A stretch of DNA of 64,000 nt, taken from the NCBI GenBank assembly GCA_022414725.1, contig CM039467.1:15214091-15278090 (forward strand). Reading direction: 5' to 3'. Under the pieces are notes generated by a model. It searched no databases. It was given only the letters and a program-made list of their open reading frames with translations, and was not told where the DNA came from. A program made the translations under genes and the position numbers. Below are positions 11,334-22,647 of the stretch, piece by piece. Numbering within the stretch: position 1 is the stretch's first letter; the number at the start of each line of letters is the position of its first letter. This DNA is from Microglena sp. YARC (taxonomy: Eukaryota > Chlorophyta > Chlorophyceae > Chlamydomonadales > Chlamydomonadaceae).

Positions 11334-12432
11334 CTGGAGACCAAGATTGATGACGGATATAATTGATTGGAAGTGGTGGGGTTGAGGAAAGCCACAGGCA
11401 AGAGCCTCGAAGGCGCTATCTCGCTTCAAGTGACGCCCCAGTCAGTGGTGGTGAGTGCGAGGTGGAGCAAGGCACAGGGAACCCGACTGGGAATGACAAG
11501 AGACGCACGCGCACGTGATGAGCGGTACGACTGTTCCTGTTTGTCACAGGTCACAGACTGTCTCGAGTTCGGTTCCAGATGAGAGCTGGGACTGCAGTCG
11601 CTTGTCAAAAAAGGATCGTTGGGAATGTCAGCAGTGTAAACGCGCGCAAGGCCCTCTCCCATTCAACATTTGCCCTAGTAGTGGTATACTCCAGGAGGTA
11701 GTATAGCTGCTTTTGGAAGTGGAAAGGTCTGAATGCCATGGCGTTTCCTTTTGAGCTTGTGGGCAGGTCTGTTGTCGAGCATCTCGTTGGAAATAGGTGG
11801 GTCGCGTCGCAATCGCATTGCAACCTCAGCCGAACGACTTATCCTGGTTGGTAACTACCTGGCAATTATTTCGCCAGCGCCTCATCATCGTGGGTGATCA
11901 TCGTGCCAGGCTTTCGAACATCCTGTCCAGGCCACCTTGGAAACGTTTTCATATTTTTTCTCCTGTCACCGCATGCGCATGCATGCGCGCATGGGTCGCA
12001 TGGGGCTGAATCAAGCTATGTCAATCACACGTACACCGTCAGACACTGTATTCATGTTGATTGAAGCGAGTTATCTCACCTGAATTGCTTTGCATCCCCT
12101 TACTTACACTTGCGTGTGCGTATCCTCACAGTTTCGTGTACGCAAAATATTACCATAAAAGCTGTCGCAGTAATGGTTTAGCAACCCCTCTGTTTCCCCC
12201 CTGTTTCGATACCATTGTCCGGCGCCCACTCGACATAGATCGGGGCAGGAAGAAGGAAGCAATAAAATAAGAAAATAATAAGAAGGAAGCAAAAAGACGG
12301 AGGAGAATTGGGGCGGAGTTGGTTGCAGGTCGTTATTCTTCCGGAACAAGCTACCGACACTAGAGCAGCCGGGAGAGCAGCCTTATTAGTAGCAGCGAGG
12401 AAGAGGAGGACTCTCAATTGAAGCCTTCAATC
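11334..12432. other. Intergenic / possible divergent promoter region
   Basis: Separates the minus-strand exons below 11333 from the plus-strand oxygenase start at 12433. Short open frames exist on the minus strand (for example 11605-11823) but I could not phase them to an exon. The last ~180 bases are purine-rich (GAAGGAAG), and the oxygenase 5' leader must lie here. No TATA box is evident. Confidence 0.4.
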
Positions 12433-13562
12433 ATGGGCAAGACGCTGGTCCGCCAGAAAAAGAAGGCCGCAGCTGCAGCGGCCTTGCAGTCCTCCGTGAA
12501 AAAAACCGAGCTCGGCAAGTCTGTGCCAGACAACACCTCCAAGCTCTCCGCCCATGTCTCTAGCGCGCTGGAGGCCAAAAAGTGGGACGAGGCACTCAAG
12601 TGGCTGTTCACCATGATACGAAAGCAGAAGCAGCCCAAACTGGGCTCTGTGCAGCGCTGGGTCAGGTTTGCAGACTTGGCTGGAGACGCCACCCTCACTG
12701 CTCAGCTGCTGGATGCGGTGCTGAGGGCCAGTGGGGCTAGCTCCAGCCAAGTGCCCTCCAACTCCGAAGTTCTTAGCCCCATGGGCAGCCCCATCATCCG
12801 CCATGCACCATGGGTCCCAGGCCCCCCTCCCACACCCACCCAGCCCGGCACTGACTCAATCCCCAGGTTTGACCCAGAGCATCCCACCACCACAAGCGGC
12901 CACCATACCATTGCTTGCTCTGACCCCTCCAACCCCTCCTGTCACACCCTCCCAGCCAACACAGACAACAATCCCACCAGCACGGGCAACCACACCAGCG
13001 CTGGCACCGCTGGCCCTCCGCCTCAAGGCAGAACAGAGCAAAGCAAATTCAGCAGCATAGACATCTGCCCCGCCCACTTCTCTGGACGCATCAGTGTGGT
13101 GTCACATCAGCCAGCTAAGGAGCGCATCCCGCCCAGTCCATATGACCTCAACTTGTGGGCTTCGGAGCCAGGTGCCATATCTGTCAGCCCCCTGGAAAGC
13201 ACGAGTGTGACACGAATAGACGTTCCCTTTGTCCCTGGAGCTTTCGTGATGAGAAACGTCTTCTCCAGGTTAGTGTTGTAAACCTGCCAACACTCAAGTG
13301 AGGGCTGATGATGGTGATGATAATAATGATGGTGGTGGTGTTGATGATGATGATAATGATGATGATGGTGGTGGTGGTGATGATGAGGATGGAGGTGATG
13401 ATGAGGAGGAGGAGGAGGATGTTGGTGGTGATGGTGGTGGTGGTGGTGGTGATGTCGGTGGTGGTGGTGATGATGAGGAGGAGGAGTAGGATTGTGGTGG
13501 TGATGGTGATGAGGAGGAGGAGGAGTAGGATTGTGGTGGTGATGGTGATGATGATGATGATA

Positions 13563-13593
<31 letters not shown>

Positions 13594-16331
13594 GGTTCAA
13601 AACCAAAAGAAGAATAAAACAAAACAAATACGAATAGGCCTTCCCTTTGCCCCTGGAGCTTTTGTCTTGGCTAACGTGTTGCCCAGGTGAGTGTTGTGAG
13701 CTTTATATAGTACTTATGTAGTACGTATTCACTTATTATACAGTACTTCAACAGTAATTACACAGTTGGCCATTATTGTGATCAAAGTGGCATCCTTGGG
13801 CGTCAAATATTCAGTTGGCTATTCTTTTGACCAAGTTGTCATCCTTGGGCGTCAGTTGTGAAGATGAATGTTGTCAAGCTGCTTTCGACATGTTGTCAAG
13901 GTCAATGTTGTGAGCCTACCAACACTTGAATGGGGGCTGGTGATGATGAAGGGGGGGAACTAAACTAAACAAAAACAAACAAACAAAAAAGGGGGGGGGG
14001 GGGGGGGGGCAAAAAGAAGACAGGCAGAGCTAGACAAGAGAAGCAGACAAATGAGGCAAAAACGCTGCCAAATTGAAAGAATGTTTTCGAAAGAGGCTAT
14101 CCAGTCTAATAAAAACGCCGCCAAATTGGAAGAATGTTTTCGAAAGAGGCTATCCAGACTAAAGAAAACAAAACAAACAAAGCCAGCTACCGATACATCA
14201 AAGAGTGTGCTCAATTTTTGGTTGATACTTATCAATGGGCTTTCAGCCAGATGTTGACTTCGCCTTCTCTCCTGGTGCCAGTGGCCTGGACAAAGACCAA
14301 ACCAAACCAAGCCAAACCAAACCAGGCCAGGACAATCCAAACCCAACTACCGATGCAGGAAAGAGTGTGCTCAAATTGTGGCTGATACTTATCAATGGTT
14401 GGTTATCAATTCTGGCTGATAATTATCAATTTGGTCGTGGGTCGGTTTCTCTCACCAACCCTAAGTGCGCCTACTTTGCATATTGTAGGAGTGGCACCAC
14501 CATTCAAACTGAATCCTCCGTGTCGCTGGTTTGTGTCAGGAGACCCACTTCCGGGGTGAAAGTCCTTTCACAACTTTTCTAAAAAAAGGGCTTGCAGCCA
14601 GATGTCCACTTTGCCTTCTCTCCTGGTGCCAGTGGCCTGGACAAAAAACAAGCCAAAACAAGCCAAGCCAAACCTAACCAAGCCAAACCGAATCTAACAA
14701 GCCAAACCAAGCCAAACCAAACCAAATCAACCTACCCCTGCAGTAATGAGTGTGATCAAATAGTGGCTGCTGCTGAAGCCATGGGATTCCAGCCAGATGT
14801 TGATTACGCCTTCTATCCTGGTGCCAGTGGCCTTGACAAAAAACAAGCCAAACCAAGCCAAAACAAGCCAAATCAATCTACCTATGCAGTAATGAGTGTG
14901 ATCAAATAGTGGCTGCTGCTGAAGCCATGGGATTCCAGCCAGATGTCGATTACACCTTTCATCCTGGTGCCAGTGGCCTTGAAACAAAACAAGCCAAACA
15001 AGCCAAAACAAGCCAAAACAAGCCAAATCAACCTACCAATGCAGGAATGAGTGTGATCAAATAGTGGCTGCTGCTGAAGCCATGGGCCTGTAGACAGACC
15101 TTGATTTCACCTTCTCTCCTGGTGCAAGTGGCTGAAACGAAATCCAAACCAATCCAAGCAACAAAAACAAAACTACCCATGCAGGAAAGAGTGTGCTCAA
15201 ATAGTGGCTGCTGCTGAAGCCATGGGATTCCAGCCAGATGTCGACTACACCTTCTCTCCTCGTGCCAGTGGCCTTGACGAAAAACAAGCCAGAACAAGCC
15301 AAAACAAGCCAAAACAAGCCAAAACAAATCAGCCTACCCATGCAGGAATGAGTGTGCTCAACTAGTGGCTGCTGCTGAAGCCATGGGATTCCAGCCAGAT
15401 GTCGACTACACCTTCTCTCCTGGTGCCAGTGGCCTTGACAAGAACAAAGCGAAACCAAACCAGGACAAGCCTAACCAAATCAAACTACCAATGCAGGAAA
15501 GAGTGTGCTCAAATTTTGGTTGATACTTATATTAATGGGATTCCAGCCAGATGTCCACTATGCCTTCTCTCCTACTGCAGGGGGCCTGGACAAAAAAACA
15601 AACCACACCAAGCCAAACCAAGCCAAACCAAGCCAAACCAAACCCAGACAAGCCAAACCAAATCTAACTACCTGTGCAGGAATAAGTGTGATCAAAAAGT
15701 GGCTGCTGCTGAAGCTATGGGTTTCCAGCCAGATGTCGACTACACCTTTTCTCCTGGTGCCTGTGGCCTGGACAAAAAACAAGCCAAACCAAGCCAAACC
15801 TAATCAAACTACCTATGCAGGAATGAGTGTGCTCAAATAGTGGCTGCTGCTGAAGCTATGGGCTTCCAGCCAGATGTTGACTACACCATCTCTTCTGGTG
15901 CCAGTGGCTTAGACAAAAAACAAGCCAAACCAGACCAAACCAAACCAAGCCAAACCAAACCTAACCAAGCCAAAACAAATCAACCCACCTATGCAGGAAT
16001 GAGTGTGTTCAAATAGTGGCTGCTGCTGAAGCTATGGGTTTCCAGCCAGATGTCGACTACACCTTTTCTCCTGGTGCCAGTGGCCTAGACAGTGCGGCGC
16101 GCAACAGTGCAGGGGGGGAGCGCGCTCATGGTGTGGTTTGGCTGGCAGATGAGAGCTTGCAAGGCTCCATGTATGAGCGATGTAAGCCCCACCTACCACA
16201 AGTACTTGGAGGGGGGGCCCTAGCTGGACTGGTAAGTGACAAAAGGCTGCATGGTCCATATGTGTTAGTAAATAAGTCAATAGATAATTCATATGTGTTT
16301 GTAAATGAATAAATAATCCATATGTGTTTGC

Positions 16332-16364
<33 letters not shown>

Positions 16365-19300
16365 GGGGGGCAAGAAAAAAAACTGCTGTACCGCATCTAA
16401 GCTTTAGATAGAGCTTGTCCTCGAAGTACAAAAAAAAAGTTTTTTTTTAGCCAAAAATAAAGTTTTACTAAAGTTAGAGGGGTCCAAAGTTTGTTTCACC
16501 CAAAGCGGCCGAAATCTTAACTTCGCGATAAATCACGTCTGAGCAACCTTACGAAAGATGTAAGAGCATAACTGGAATGGGCGCGAAAAGATCTTTCGAA
16601 TGACTTATTTTCCCCTCTTTTTGTATGCAACTTCCACAATTTCAACTCCCATCTGAATCGGACACCATATTGAACATGGTCCAAAATCTGTCATTCTGCC
16701 CCCCCCCCCTGTGTGTTTGTAAAAAAAAAAAAAAAATCTATATGTGTTAGCGAGTGTTAGTAAATAGATAATACGCCTTATTACAAAGCCTGAGTTGTTT
16801 GTTTTTGTATTTTATTTATTGAAAGAAATGGAAGTTGGACCCCTTCCACAAAACAGCACCCACCAGGGATTCGGAAAGAAAGGTGGAGAAATTCCTACCA
16901 AGTAGGCGCTCACCCTATCGAGGAAGTCGACTTCTGCTTGTAGCAGGGACTGGGGCAACAGGCATTGGGTGGAGTAGCGGTAGATGAAGGACATGCATGA
17001 GTTAAGTGTACAACATAGACCACACTGGGGACGTGACAAGCAGCAAATAACAGAGCACATGCTTGCACCATATCAGGACTGGTGGGGCCCCACCCAGGGT
17101 AATTCAAAGCGCGCGCTTTTGCGCTTTTGAGCGCTGACTTTTTGACCCCCTCTGCGCTTGAAGCGCAGTTTTTTGCAACCCCTTGTGAGTGCTGCAAGCA
17201 ATTTTTGCGCTTTTTGCACTACAAAGCGCAGTTTTTTGCCGTGCGCTAAAGTGCAGTTTTTCGCAGTGCGCTAAAGCGCTGGCCAATTTGGCCATTTGAA
17301 GTACCCTGGCCCCACCCACCATGTCAAGTAGGCACCCTTTAGAAGGGTGGAGCATGCAAGAGCGCTTTAGTCCATAGCCCCGAGAGTACACCCTTTTCTT
17401 TGAGTGTCCACACTTAGGCTAGATTGTCCACACTTGGGCTAGATTATTCACACTTCTGATAGAGTGTCCACACTTTAGATACAGTATCCAGAATCCTACT
17501 TTCTCAAGGCCCCATGTTGTACACATGCGGGTAGGGTCCGGCATATCATATGATGTTGACCAAAGGCGAGTATGATATCATATGATATCATACAAATTGC
17601 ATCATTTGATATTGTACGTAAATAGTAACTTAAGCCCAGTCAGACATATGATATCATACAAATTGCATCATATGATATTGTAACAAATGGTAACTTCAGC
17701 CCAGTCAGACTGCCGGCATCATATGATATATATGATATCATACAAATTGCATCATATGATATTGTACACAAATGGTAACTTTAGCCCAGTCAGACTGCCG
17801 GCATCATATGATATCATATGATATCATACAAATTGCATCATATGATATTGTACACAAATGGTAACTTTAGCCCAGTCAGACTGCCGGCATCATATGATAT
17901 CATATGATGTTCCCTTCATGTGAGTGATGCTTGTGTAACCTCCAGGGTTATCCTGGAGGAATTCAAAATCTGTGTCTGTGACGCAACACAGTGTGTAGAA
18001 CAACCCTGGTAAATAAATAAACAGTACGCCTTGTATTACGGGGGCGTGAGGTTTCAGGGCCAGCTCGTGTGCTTGCACTAGGGGCAGCTCGTGTGCTTGC
18101 ACTAGGGGCAGCTTGTGTGCTTGCACTAGGGTCAGCTCGTGTGCTTGCACTAGGGCCAGCTTGTGTGCTTGCACTAGGGCCAGCTTGTGTGCTTGCACTA
18201 GGGCCAACCACCACTTGTGTGTGTGTGTGTTTGGAGGGGGGGGTGGGGGGGGAGGGGGGGGGGCTGTCATCTCCAACACCGGTAATTTCGCTGGATCATT
18301 CCCTTCATGAAGCACTGTGAACATAGAACCACTTCTCGTTTTATTACATACGAGACAAATGCTAGACTCATGTATCATACAGGGCTGTTCTGGGGGACTC
18401 CAAAATCTGCGTATGTGATGCAACTGACCCTCTAAAGTCTGTGTCTGCGACGCAACACGCAGCGTGTCGAACAACCCTGGTAAATAAATAAATATTACGC
18501 CTTATAACGGGGCGTGAGGTTCAGGGCCAGCCTGTTTGCTTGCACTGGGGCCAACCACCACTACAACCACGAACTGACCCTCAAACATCTGTGTCTGCAT
18601 AACATGCAGCGAGTAGAACAACCCTGGTAAATAAATAAATAGTACGCCTTATTACGGGGCATGAGGTTCAGGGCCAGCTCGTTTGCTTGCACTAGGGCCA
18701 ACGACCACTAAGGGGGGGGGGGGGGGGGGGGCTGACATCCCGCTCGCTCCTGGTCAACCCGTAATTTTCTCACGGGGCAAATTTAAGAGAGAGAGATTTT
18801 GCAATTATAAACACAATGGTCCATTTCAGGTGGCGCATGCACTATTGGGATTTTTCGGCTCCAAGTCTTGATTTGCTCATGTATATGAACGTTCATCATT
18901 TTACAATCGTTTTAAAGTTTTGAATCCGTTTTATTAAGCTTTAAACATGAATTAAAACACTGTGAACCTGAAAACACTTCGGCATGGACTGTTCCCTGAC
19001 TACAGAACTGCCGATGGAGACTGTACCGCTATGGTTCCGGGGCAGTGTACCGCCCACATGTGGATGGCGCATGGCCAGGTAGCGGTCTCAAGGATGGGAA
19101 GTACGAGTTTGACGCCTATGGGGACCGGTGGTCCAGGCTTACTTTTCTGCTCTATCTCAATGAGGTGGGTGCTGCTGGAGTTACTGTTTTGTTTATTACA
19201 TAGGTATATCAGGATACTGAGTATAGCACTTTGTTTTGTTTATTACATAGGTATATCAGGATACTGAGTATAGCAGTTTGTTTTGTTTATTACATAGGTA

Positions 19301-22300
19301 TATCAGGATACTGAGTATAGCAGTTTGTTTTGTTTATTACATAGGTATATCAGGATACTGAGTATAGCAGTTTGTTTTGCTTTTCTTGTCTTCTAGGCTG
19401 CTTGCTCCTCATGATGGAGTCCTTACTGGTAAATGATTGGAACAAGTCAACAAGAGCCGGACTGATACAACACCGTATGTACGTACGTTGCCACAATCCA
19501 GTGAGTAGCCATTTAGGCTGCTTTTTATGATGAGTGCTAACTGCTAAATGATTGGAACAAGAGACTTAAAGAGCCTAACTGATACAACACCATGTGTACA
19601 GACGTTGTCACAGTCCAGTAGGTAGCCATTTAGGCATCTTCTTATGATGAGTGCTAACTGCTAAATGATTGGAACAAGAGATTTAAAGAGCCTAACTGAT
19701 ACAACACCGTGTGTACGTACGTTGTCACAGTCCAGTAGGTAGCCATTTAGGCATCTTCTTATGATGAGTGCTAACTGCTAAATGATTGGAACAAGAGATT
19801 TAAAGAGCCTAACTGATACAACACCGTGTGTACGTACCTTGCCACAGTCCAGTAGGTAGCCATTTAGGCATCTTCTTATGATGAGTGCTAACTGCTAAAT
19901 GATTGGAACAAGAGATTTAAAGAGCCTAACTGATACAACACCGTGTGTACGTACCTTGCCACAATCCAGTAGGTAGCCGTTTAGGCTGCTTCTTATGATG
20001 AGTGCTAACTGCTAAATGATTGGAACAAGAGATTTAAAGAGCCTAACTGATACAACACCGTGTGTACGTACCTTGCCACAATCCAGTAGGTAGCCGTTTA
20101 GGCTGCTTCTTATGATGAGTGCTAACTGCTAAATGATTGGAGCAAGAGATTTAAAGAGCCTAACTGATACAACACCGTGTGTACGTACCTTGCCACAATC
20201 CAGTAGGTAGCCGTTTAGGCTGCTTCTTATGATGAGTGCTAACTGCTAAATGATTGGAACAAGAGATTTAAAGAGCCTAACTGATACAACACCGTGTGTA
20301 CGTACCTTGCCACAATCCAGTAGGTAGCCGTTTAGGCTGCTTCTTATGATGAGTGCTAACTGCTAAATGATTGGAGCAAGAGATTTAAAGAGCCTAACTG
20401 ATACAACACCGTGTGTACGTACCTTGCCACAATCCAGTAGGTAGCCGTTTAGGCTGCTTCTTATGATGAGTGCTAACTGCTAAATGATTGGAACAAGGGA
20501 GTTGAAGAGCCTAACTGATACAACACCGTGTGTACGTACGTTTTTTTGGCGTTTCTTGTCTCCTTCTAGGCAGCTCCCTCCTTATGATGGAATGCTAACT
20601 GCTAAATGATTGGAACAAGCCGGAACAAGATAGTTAAAGAAGTGAACTGATATAATGATAAATGATTGGAACAGGAGAGTTAAAGAGCTGAACTGTTACA
20701 ACACCATGTGTACGTACGTTGTCACAATCCAGTGGGTAGCCATTTAGGCTGTAGGGAATTAGGTCCATCCTCAAATAATCAAGATAATTCTAGACTATCA
20801 GGAGGGGCTATTAACACGCACTACACGCTCTGGTCACCAGCAAACCGTAGTGATACGGCGGAGGACCTGAGATCAAGTACTGCTAGATACTACAAGTTTG
20901 AGTTGTTTGACCTAGATGAGGTTGAGAAGCACACGGGGAGGCTATGCTCATATCGTGAGGATGATACGGAGGACCTGAGATCAAGTACTGCTAGATAAGC
21001 AGCACATTATGCACCTGTCGCAACCATCTTCTTCTGCCGCTGGGAACCAGGTATAGTGTGGTGTGGTGTGGTTTGCAAACCGTAATGATACGACGGAGGA
21101 CCTGAGATCAGGTACTGCCACATAATAAGATCATTTAGATGCATTGTGAAGCAACATTGGTGTTTGGCCCCAGTGCAAGCAAACGGGCTGGCCCCCTCAA
21201 CCCCACGCCTCGTGATAAGGCGTACAATTCATTTATTTGTGAAGCAACATATCACACGATCCAAGCCTGTATCTTTCTTCCACCCTGGTACCACTGCAGT
21301 TTCATTTATTTATGTAGTTGTGGATGGATTTTCACCCCAGGAGGTGGGTCTCCGGACACAAACCAGCGACGCCAAGGATTCAGTTTGAATGGCGTTGCCA
21401 CTGCTACAAAATAGTTGGGCCAGGGTTTCAAAGTGGGCTTAACAACTTTGTACAAACCTGGGCCCCGCCCCGGCGCTCTTGACGCTTATAATGTCATGTA
21501 TTGTAAAGCAACCTACCGCTCTATCCAACACATGGACCCTTCCTGCACCATTGCAGGGTCTCAAGGGGGGCTTCACAACTCTCTATGGGCCTGGGCCCCG
21601 CCCTAGCCCTCTGAACGCTTACAGTCTCATGGGTTGTAAAGCAGCCTACCACTCCATCCAATAGATTATACATGTATCCTTCCAACACCATCGCAGGATT
21701 TCAAAGGTGGCTCCACAACTTTCTACCGACCTGGGCCCTTTCCCGGTGTTCTGAACGCTTACAGTCTCATGCATTGTAAAGCCACCAATCAGTCTACCAC
21801 TTTACCCAGTACATGTATCCTTCCAACACCCTTGCAGGGTTTCAAGGGGGGCTCCGCATCTGTCTACAGATGTGGGCCCCGCCCCGGCACCCTGGATGCT
21901 CACAGTGTGAAACCCCAAATTGGGAATGTGCTGTGCTTCCAGAATCCAGAATCCTTTCGTGTATTGTAAAGCAACCTACCACTCCATCCAATACATGTAT
22001 CCTTCCAAAACCTTGCAGAGTTTCAAGGGGGGCTCCTCATCTGTCTACAGATGTGGGCCCCTCCCTGACACTCAGGACACTCTCAGTGCGATAGCAACCT
22101 ACCACTCAAGGGGGGCTCGGCAATATTCTTCGGACCTGGGCCCCGCCCTGGTGTTCTGGACACTAACAGTCTCATGGGTTGTAAAGCAACCTGCAACGCT
22201 ATCCAATGCATGTAACCTTCCAACACTATCGCAGGATTTCAAGGGGAGCTCCACAACTTTGTACGGACATGTGCCCCGCCCCGGCGCTCTGGACCCATTT

Positions 22301-22647
22301 AATGTCATGGTTAGTAAAGCAGCCTACCACTATATCCGATACATCCATTCTACACCCTTGCATCCTTTCTACACCCTTGCATCCTTTCTACACCCTTGCA
22401 GGATTTCAAGGGGGGATCCACAACTTTCTACGGACCTGGGCCCCGCCCCGGCACCCTGGACGCTCACAGTGTGAAACCCCAAATTGGGAATGTGTTGTGC
22501 TTCCCGCACGGAGACACAATGGGTAGCTTGGTGCACGAGGGCTCAAATGTTGAGCAGGGCACAAAATACGTTCTTCGGACAGATGTGCTGTACATGCTGC
22601 CCAACAAGGCAAGCGCACGGGCACAAGCTCCTCGCACTGGGCATTGA
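12433..22647 (+). CDS. 2-oxoglutarate/Fe(II)-dependent oxygenase (prolyl-4-hydroxylase-like fold), 4 exons
   Basis: Exons 12433-13268, 15997-16231, 19006-19164 and 22402-22647 join with GT-AG borders and consistent phase to 1476 bases (491 residues). Residues 1-95 form a Lys/Ala-rich start and a helical region (KWDEALKWLFTMIRKQK); about 96-220 is a Pro/Ser/Thr linker; the oxygenase domain follows. Exon 2 gives VFSRNEC...AAAEAMGFQPDV, the family's opening helix. Exon 3 gives RWRLYRYGSGAVYRPHVDGA with iron ligands H375 and D377, then LTFLLYLNE. Exon 4 gives DFKGGSTTFY, FPHGDTMGSLVHEG with third ligand H455, and KYVLRTDVLY with K465/R469 as the likely 2-oxoglutarate anchor. All ligands are present, so it should be active; the substrate is unknown. 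The start ATG at 12433 is the first in frame. The reading frame alone would extend exon 1 past 13268, but gttagt and the downstream exon phase set the border. Confidence 0.9.
13269..13700 (+). repeat. GAT/GGT trinucleotide array and donor-edge copy of oxygenase exon 1
   Basis: A (GATGGTGGT/GATGAT)n array occupies 13310-13595. It is followed at 13631-13688 by a copy of the exon 1 end (RLPFAPGAFVLANVLPR-like) with a gtgagtgttgt donor, matching the true end (IDVPFVPGAFVMRNVFSR then gttagtgttgt). Confidence 0.85.
14150..15996 (+). repeat. Acceptor-edge tandem array of oxygenase exon 2
   Basis: About eleven copies, mostly 140-185 bp apart. Each has an ATGCAG acceptor, the first ~95 bases of exon 2 (NECAQIVAAAEAMGFQPDVD then YTFSPGASGLDK) and a CCAAACCAAGCC spacer. 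One copy near 14590 lacks its first part, and the copy at about 14354 is interrupted by a dispersed repeat (14440-14580). Only the last copy, at 15997, continues into the rest of the exon. Confidence 0.93.
14440..14580 (+). mobile_element. Dispersed repeat, family GTAGGAGTGGCAAC
   Basis: Shares TTGTAGGAGTGGCA, then TCGAACTGAATCCTC and GGAGACCCACCTC..GGGTGAAA with copies near 21325-21412 (minus), 37305-37430 (plus) and 56020-56110 (plus). It lies inside an exon-copy array, so it inserted after the array formed. Confidence 0.6.
16320..16740. other. Intron sequence with a long G run
   Basis: A poly(G) tract at about 16337-16375 is followed by unique-looking A/T-rich intron DNA with no coding signal. 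Confidence 0.5.
17095..17308 (-). mobile_element. hAT-like MITE, copy 2
   Basis: Starts CAGGGTAATTC, ends GAAGTACCCTG, and is flanked on both sides by the octamer gccccacc, a perfect 8-bp target duplication. The orientation is opposite to copy 1. It sits in intron 2 of the oxygenase gene. Confidence 0.9.
17531..17915 (+). mobile_element. Palindromic CATATGATATCATATG element, copy A (internally amplified)
   Basis: Starts GGGTCCGGCATATCATATGA and ends ATCATATGATGTTCCCT. An internal unit of about 85 bp (GATATCATACAAATTGCATC, then TAGCCCAGTCAGACTGCCGG) is repeated about four times. The same element occurs once at 32550-32700 and once inverted at 31925-32090. Confidence 0.75.
18020..18720. repeat. 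Dispersed repeat family TACGCCTTATAACGGGGCGT with local 30-bp amplification
   Basis: Three copies lie at 18020-18215, 18480-18560 and 18620-18705: AATAAATAAATAGTACGCC, then ACGGGGCGTGAGGTTCAGGG and CTTGCACTAGGGCCAACCACC. In the first, the block AGCTCGTGTGCTTGCACTAGGGC is repeated six times. Other copies: 21166-21240 (minus), 32235-32310 (minus), 37145-37195 (minus), 52490-52560 (plus). Confidence 0.7.
19175..19400 (+). repeat. 63-bp-class tandem repeat after oxygenase exon 3
   Basis: Four near-perfect copies of TTTGTTTTGTTTATTACATA followed by GGTATATCAGGATACTGAGT and ATAGCAG start a few bases after the exon 3 donor. Each unit contains an acceptor-like TTACATAG. Confidence 0.85.
19400..20745 (+). 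repeat. 117-bp tandem satellite array in oxygenase intron 3
   Basis: About ten copies with a period of exactly 117 bp in the central part (unit starts at about 19742, 19859, 19976, 20093). The unit contains TAGGCTGCTTCTTATGATGA, AACTGCTAAATGATTGGAAC and CCGTGTGTACGTACCTTGCC. The outer copies are diverged. The units are directly adjacent with no variable spacers, so this is not a CRISPR array. Confidence 0.93.
21410..22401 (+). repeat. Acceptor-edge tandem array of oxygenase exon 4
   Basis: About seven copies, ~85-190 bp apart, of TTGCAG + GATTTCAAGGGGGGCTCC + ACAACTTTCTACGGACCTGG + GCCCCGCCCCGGC and a few more exon bases. They are separated by a spacer ATTGTAAAGCAACCTACCAC, then TCCAATACATGTATCCTTCC. 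The true exon, at 22402, is the only one that runs on to the VHEG motif. Confidence 0.9.

Noticed and set aside
13308..13637. Met/Val- or Asp/Gly-rich protein
   Set aside because: A GAT/GGT trinucleotide repeat between an exon and its donor-edge copy.
19400..20745. CRISPR-like array
   Set aside because: Units are 117 bp, directly adjacent and without variable spacers; the host is eukaryotic and there are no cas genes.
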